34,703 nucleotides of DNA, from positions 1-34,703 of the forward strand of contig CAJUJM010000057.1 in the NCBI GenBank assembly GCA_910586755.1, read 5' to 3'. Numbering within the stretch: the first letter of the stretch is position 1; the number at the start of each line of letters is the position of its first letter. Shown one piece after another: positions 31,624 through 34,703 of this stretch. A model generated the notes under the pieces. It was not told where the DNA came from. It saw only the letters and a list, made by a program, of their open reading frames with translations, and made no database searches. The position numbers were made by a program, and so were the translations under genes. Source of the DNA: an uncultured Lachnospiraceae bacterium (GTDB lineage: Bacteria; Bacillota; Clostridia; Lachnospirales; Lachnospiraceae).

Positions 31624-32679
31624 ATGAAATTGTCATTCAGATGGTATGGGGAGGACGACAAGGTAACGCTTCAAAATATTCGTCAGATTCCGGGGATGCA
31701 TTCTATTGTAACTGCAGTGTATGATGTTCCCGTGGGAGAGGTTTGGAGCCGGGAAAGCATTGCGAATTTAAAGAAGCTGACCGAGGACGCAGGCCTGCAT
31801 TTTGAGGTCATTGAATCCATCCCTGTACACGAGGATATTAAGCTGGGCAAGCCAACCAGGGATCAGTACATTGAGAATTACTGTGAAAACATCCGCCGGG
31901 TTGCCCAGGCAGGAATCAAGTGCATCTGCTATAATTTTATGCCGGTATTTGACTGGACCCGTACCCAGCTTGACCATGAACTGGAGGACGGCTCTACTTC
32001 CCTGGTATATTATCAGGATCAGGTGGACAAGGTGAATCCTTTGGAGAGTGAAAGCGATCTGACTCTTCCGGGCTGGGATTCCAGCTACACCAGAGAAGGA
32101 TTAAAGGCAGTGGTTGCCGAGTACAATGCCATGACAGAAGAAAACCTGTGGGATAACCTGAAGTATTTCTTAGAGAAAATCATCCCGGTTGCCGCAGAGT
32201 GTGACGTGAACATGGCAATTCATGAGGATGATCCATGCTGGAGCATTTTCGGCCTTCCCAGAATCATTACCTGTGAGGAGAACCTGGATCGTTTCTTAAA
32301 GCTGGTTGACGATCCCCACAACGGGATTACCCTCTGCACCGGTTCTTTAGGATGCTCAGGCAAAAACGACGTGGTAAAAATGGCGGCCAAATACGCCGCA
32401 ATGGGCAGAATTCATTTTGTTCACGCAAGAAACGTTGCGGTTTTAGAGGACGGCAAAGGCTTTGAAGAGAGGGCCCATCTTTCCTCCTGCGGAACCCTGG
32501 ATATGTTTGCAATTTTAAAAGCCCTTTATGATAACGGCTTTAAAGGCTACATCCGTCCTGACCACGGCCGGATGATCTGGGGAGAAACCGGACGGGCAGG
32601 CTACGGCCTTTACGACAGAGCGTTGGGAGCAACCTATATTAACGGTATCTGGGAAGCTTTAGAAAAGATAAACAAATAA
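31624..32679 (+). CDS. uxuA: Mannonate dehydratase UxuA
   Basis: UxuA removes water from D-mannonate to give 2-keto-3-deoxygluconate in glucuronate breakdown. The 351-residue protein starts with the family's KLSFRWYGEDDKVTL and contains the metal-binding segments YNFMPVFDWTRT, MAIHEDDP, CTGSLG and HFVHARNV, ending with RPDHGRMIWGE. AAGGAGG precedes the ATG. The next gene, 19 bases on, encodes the reductase that makes mannonate from fructuronate. Isomerase uxaC, kinase kdgK and aldolase are not in the window. Confidence 0.95.
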   Translation: MKLSFRWYGEDDKVTLQNIRQIPGMHSIVTAVYDVPVGEVWSRESIANLKKLTEDAGLHFEVIESIPVHEDIKLGKPTRDQYIENYCENIRRVAQAGIKCICYNFMPVFDWTRTQLDHELEDGSTSLVYYQDQVDKVNPLESESDLTLPGWDSSYTREGLKAVVAEYNAMTEENLWDNLKYFLEKIIPVAAECDVNMAIHEDDPCWSIFGLPRIITCEENLDRFLKLVDDPHNGITLCTGSLGCSGKNDVVKMAAKYAAMGRIHFVHARNVAVLEDGKGFEERAHLSSCGTLDMFAILKALYDNGFKGYIRPDHGRMIWGETGRAGYGLYDRALGATYINGIWEALEKINK

Positions 32680-32698
32680 ATATCAGGAGGAACGTACA

Positions 32699-33544
32699 AT
32701 GGGAGTATTTGGCACAGATTTAACTGGAAAAGTATTGGTAATTACCGGGGCAGGCGGCGTTATCTGCGGATCCCTGGCCCACACACTGGCTAAGGCAGGA
32801 GCAAAAGTTGCCCTGTTGGATTTAAACCAGGAAGCAGCTCAGGCACAGGCGGATGTGATTACCGCTGACGGCTATACGGCCAAAGGTTACAAGTGTAATG
32901 TATTGGAAAAAGAGAGCTTAGAGGAAGCTCATGCGGCTATTTTAAAAGACTTCGGGCCCTGCGACATCCTGGTAAACGGCGCAGGCGGAAATAACGCCAA
33001 GGCTAACACTACCAAGGAATATTTTGAAATTGGCGATATTGAGGCAGATACGGTATCTTTCTTTGACCTGGATCAGAAGGGTGTGGAATTTGTATTTAAC
33101 TTAAACTTTATCGGAACCCTGCTTCCCAGCCAGGTATTTGCAAAAGATATGATTGGCCGGGAGGGATGTACCATCTTAAACATTTCCTCCATGAACGCCT
33201 ACACCCCCTTAACCAAGATCCCGGCTTACAGCGGCGCTAAGGCGGCAGTAAGCAACTTTACCCAGTGGCTGGCTGTCCATTTCTCCAAAGTGGGTATCCG
33301 CGTAAACGCCATCGCTCCCGGATTTTTCGTAACCAAGCAGAATGAGAGACTGCTGTTTAATGAAGATGGAACCCCCACTGCAAGAACTGCAAAGATCTTA
33401 GCGGCAACCCCCATGGATCGCTTTGGCGAAGTCAGCGAACTGGACGGAGCAACCTTATTCCTCTTAAACAATGAGGCAGCCGGATTTATTACCGGTACTG
33501 TAATCCCCATTGACGGCGGATTCTCCGCTTATTCAGGAGTATAA
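32699..33544 (+). CDS. SDR family D-mannonate oxidoreductase (fructuronate reductase)
   Basis: This 281-residue short-chain dehydrogenase has the cofactor motif TGAGGVICG (16-24), NGAGG (93-97), the catalytic serine in ISSMNAY (S163/S164) and YSGAK with Y177 and K181. The glycine motif variant and the 30-residue acidic insert after NNAK are typical of the SDR enzymes found beside uxuA in Firmicutes, such as B. subtilis UxuB (YjmF), which reduce fructuronate to mannonate. They are unrelated to the E. coli UxuB family. AGGAGG precedes the ATG. A short hairpin (33560-33578) and a long one (33603-33648) follow. Confidence 0.92.
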   Translation: MGVFGTDLTGKVLVITGAGGVICGSLAHTLAKAGAKVALLDLNQEAAQAQADVITADGYTAKGYKCNVLEKESLEEAHAAILKDFGPCDILVNGAGGNNAKANTTKEYFEIGDIEADTVSFFDLDQKGVEFVFNLNFIGTLLPSQVFAKDMIGREGCTILNISSMNAYTPLTKIPAYSGAKAAVSNFTQWLAVHFSKVGIRVNAIAPGFFVTKQNERLLFNEDGTPTARTAKILAATPMDRFGEVSELDGATLFLLNNEAAGFITGTVIPIDGGFSAYSGV

Positions 33545-33559
33545 GAAACCAGGATAAGC

Positions 33560-33578
33560 AGGTCATACATGACCTTTT
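33560..33578 (+). terminator. Terminator after the SDR gene
   Basis: AGGTCA-TACA-TGACCT followed by TTT directly downstream of the SDR stop codon makes a short intrinsic terminator on the plus strand. Confidence 0.55.
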
Positions 33579-33602
33579 GGCCCTGGCATCATAAAAATCA
33601 GA

Positions 33603-33648
33603 GAGGGACAAAATGAAATCAAAAGGCTGAGATTTCATTTTGTCCCTC
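33603..33648. terminator. Bidirectional long-stem hairpin between the SDR and TPR-like genes
   Basis: Perfect 18-bp arms (33603-33620 and 33631-33648) enclose a 10-base loop between convergent genes. The GAGGGACAAAATGAAATC arm shares the CAAAATG core, and partly AAATGAAA, with the hairpins at 11368-11430 and 17228-17301. The TPR-like gene stop lies 13 bases further on. Confidence 0.7.
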
Positions 33649-33660
33649 CCTCTCTTCATT

Positions 33661-34557
33661 TTACTGAAGAATATCCAATGCCTTGTATTCCGCCACCTTT
33701 TCCCCTATCTGTTCCCAGGTGATCTCGGAGCAGAGGAATTCATAATCCCCCTGGATACGGGCCATTTCCGCCTTGATTTGAGGAACATCTTCCAGACTGG
33801 CTGAGCCGGTACGGGCATAATAATCCGGCAGAAGGGCGCAGCTTACAATGCCGGTTTCCGGTTCCCCGGGTTCCTCACCCTGACATTTGGCAAGTATCAT
33901 TTTGAGCTGGCTGTCTAAATAAGCTTCTGCTTCAAGAAGGACTCCCATCATTCCGTTTAAGTCGAAAACCTGGAAGGGAGCTTTGCCGGGAACCTGAATT
34001 TGGCTTCCAAGGCCCCAAAAGGCCGGATTATCCCCCAGATCGTAAAGTTCACTGCACAGATTTTTAAGACTTTCCAATTCTTCTTCAGCGGGAGGTTCTT
34101 GAAAAGCTTTTAATACCACATCTACGGCCCGGCCCAGCTTTCCCAGCGCTTCACAGCCAGGGGAGGCGGACAACTGATCCCACAATTTTACCAGGCGGGC
34201 CAGGGAAAACAGCCCCCATATCCGAGCCCGGGTATCGTCCAGTCCATCTGCCTTTACATTGATCAGTTCAGGAAAATCATTATAGATCAGAGCCTCATCC
34301 TCCAATGCCCCAATGCGGCCGGAACAGTCTTCCGTAATCTTTTCCCCTACTTTTTCATAGACGTCATCCCTGGCGCTGTAAATAGTATCTGCCCGGTGGA
34401 GCCACAAAACCGCTTTCTCCAAATTTCCATTTTCCATGGCGGCCACTCCCAAATTATAATAGGCCCTGGACAGACCGGGCCAATCCTTTTTTGCCTGGCA
34501 GGCAGCCAGCTGTTCTTCAGGACTTTGCTCTTTTTTCTTTCCAAACAAACCAAACAT
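33661..34557 (-). CDS. TPR-like protein of unknown function
   Basis: The 298-residue protein is soluble, without a signal peptide or membrane segment. Residues 14-60 look like a pair of TPR helices (LAACQAKKDWPGLSRAYYNLG, AMENGNLEKAVLWLHRADTIY), and the rest is mostly helical, with an acidic EEPGEPE loop near residue 228. I do not recognise a family; similar TPR-headed proteins are of unknown role in Clostridia. AGGAGGT lies 7 bases before the ATG. It is transcribed alone, convergent with the SDR gene. Confidence 0.7.
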   Translation of the reverse strand: MFGLFGKKKEQSPEEQLAACQAKKDWPGLSRAYYNLGVAAMENGNLEKAVLWLHRADTIYSARDDVYEKVGEKITEDCSGRIGALEDEALIYNDFPELINVKADGLDDTRARIWGLFSLARLVKLWDQLSASPGCEALGKLGRAVDVVLKAFQEPPAEEELESLKNLCSELYDLGDNPAFWGLGSQIQVPGKAPFQVFDLNGMMGVLLEAEAYLDSQLKMILAKCQGEEPGEPETGIVSCALLPDYYARTGSASLEDVPQIKAEMARIQGDYEFLCSEITWEQIGEKVAEYKALDILQ

Positions 34558-34606
34558 AACACAAACCTCCTGTCACATTTACTGAATGAATATACTTTCC
34601 TAAAGG

Positions 34607-34651
34607 ATTGTACCATATCCCCTGGGCTTAAACAATATATTATGGTACAAT
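34607..34651. promoter_or_regulatory. Symmetric divergent promoter region
   Basis: Perfect 11-bp arms ATTGTACCATA (34607-34617) and TATGGTACAAT (34641-34651) are 23 bases apart. On the minus strand TTGTTT (34630-34635) and TACAAT (34607-34612), 17 bases apart, form a promoter for the TPR-like gene. The mirrored TGGTACAAT on the plus strand is an extended -10 box that could start a gene beyond the window. Confidence 0.5.
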
Positions 34652-34703
34652 GTCCGCAAAGGGCAGAGTCAAATAGCCATATGGGCAGCTGCCGAGCTTG
34701 CTC

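Overview
The window looks like a chromosomal segment of a Lachnospiraceae-type Clostridium (Bacillota), roughly 50% GC. The reasons are strong AGGAGG ribosome sites, the rimP-nusA-ylxR-ylxQ-infB-rbfA-nrnA-truB-ribF order, class II GalT, MATE and PTS types common in gut Clostridia, a GH4 6-phospho-alpha-glucosidase, and proteins such as ThiW, a NusG domain II protein and a Gx transporter. No rRNA, tRNA, CRISPR array, prophage or intact insertion sequence was seen.

Layout. 1-4616: thiamine operon thiC, thiW, a thiM-thiE fusion, thiD. It makes the pyrimidine half de novo and is equipped to salvage the thiazole half. 4597-5662: a NusG-II lipoprotein-like or membrane-anchored protein, divergent from a Gx transporter. 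5735-8252: class II galT, convergent with an orphan PTS IIC-like permease. 8414-11362: a zinc-ribbon membrane protein and a cytoplasmic-type aryl-sulfate sulfotransferase. 11434-17202: two marR-MATE modules pointing outward, flanking a NitT/TauT-type ABC permease and ATPase. 17302-21290: an RpiR regulator divergent from a PTS IIBC and GH4 alpha-glucoside operon. 21717-30542: the translation and RNA maturation operon rimP to ribF. 30531-33544: an AraC regulator divergent from uxuA and an SDR fructuronate reductase (hexuronate breakdown). 33661-34557: a TPR-like protein of unknown function.

The least explained structure lies between genes of the same operon. Element B (about 84 bp, two copies: thiC/thiW and PTS/GH4) has two hairpins with a structure-preserving change and a short ORF behind a good Shine-Dalgarno. 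Element A (107 bp, tandem pair at thiW/thiME, partial copy at infB/rbfA) has two hairpins whose stems are kept while the loop changes. A third family is a set of long perfect-stem hairpins sharing a CAAAATG core, each between convergent genes. Together these suggest dispersed RNA-structured repeats that shape operon mRNA.

Other points of interest are ten 45-bp repeats in infB encoding an Arg/Gly-rich disordered tract, a terminator in the ABC operon leader, palindromes at several promoters, and three pairs of convergent genes whose coding regions overlap at their 3' ends.
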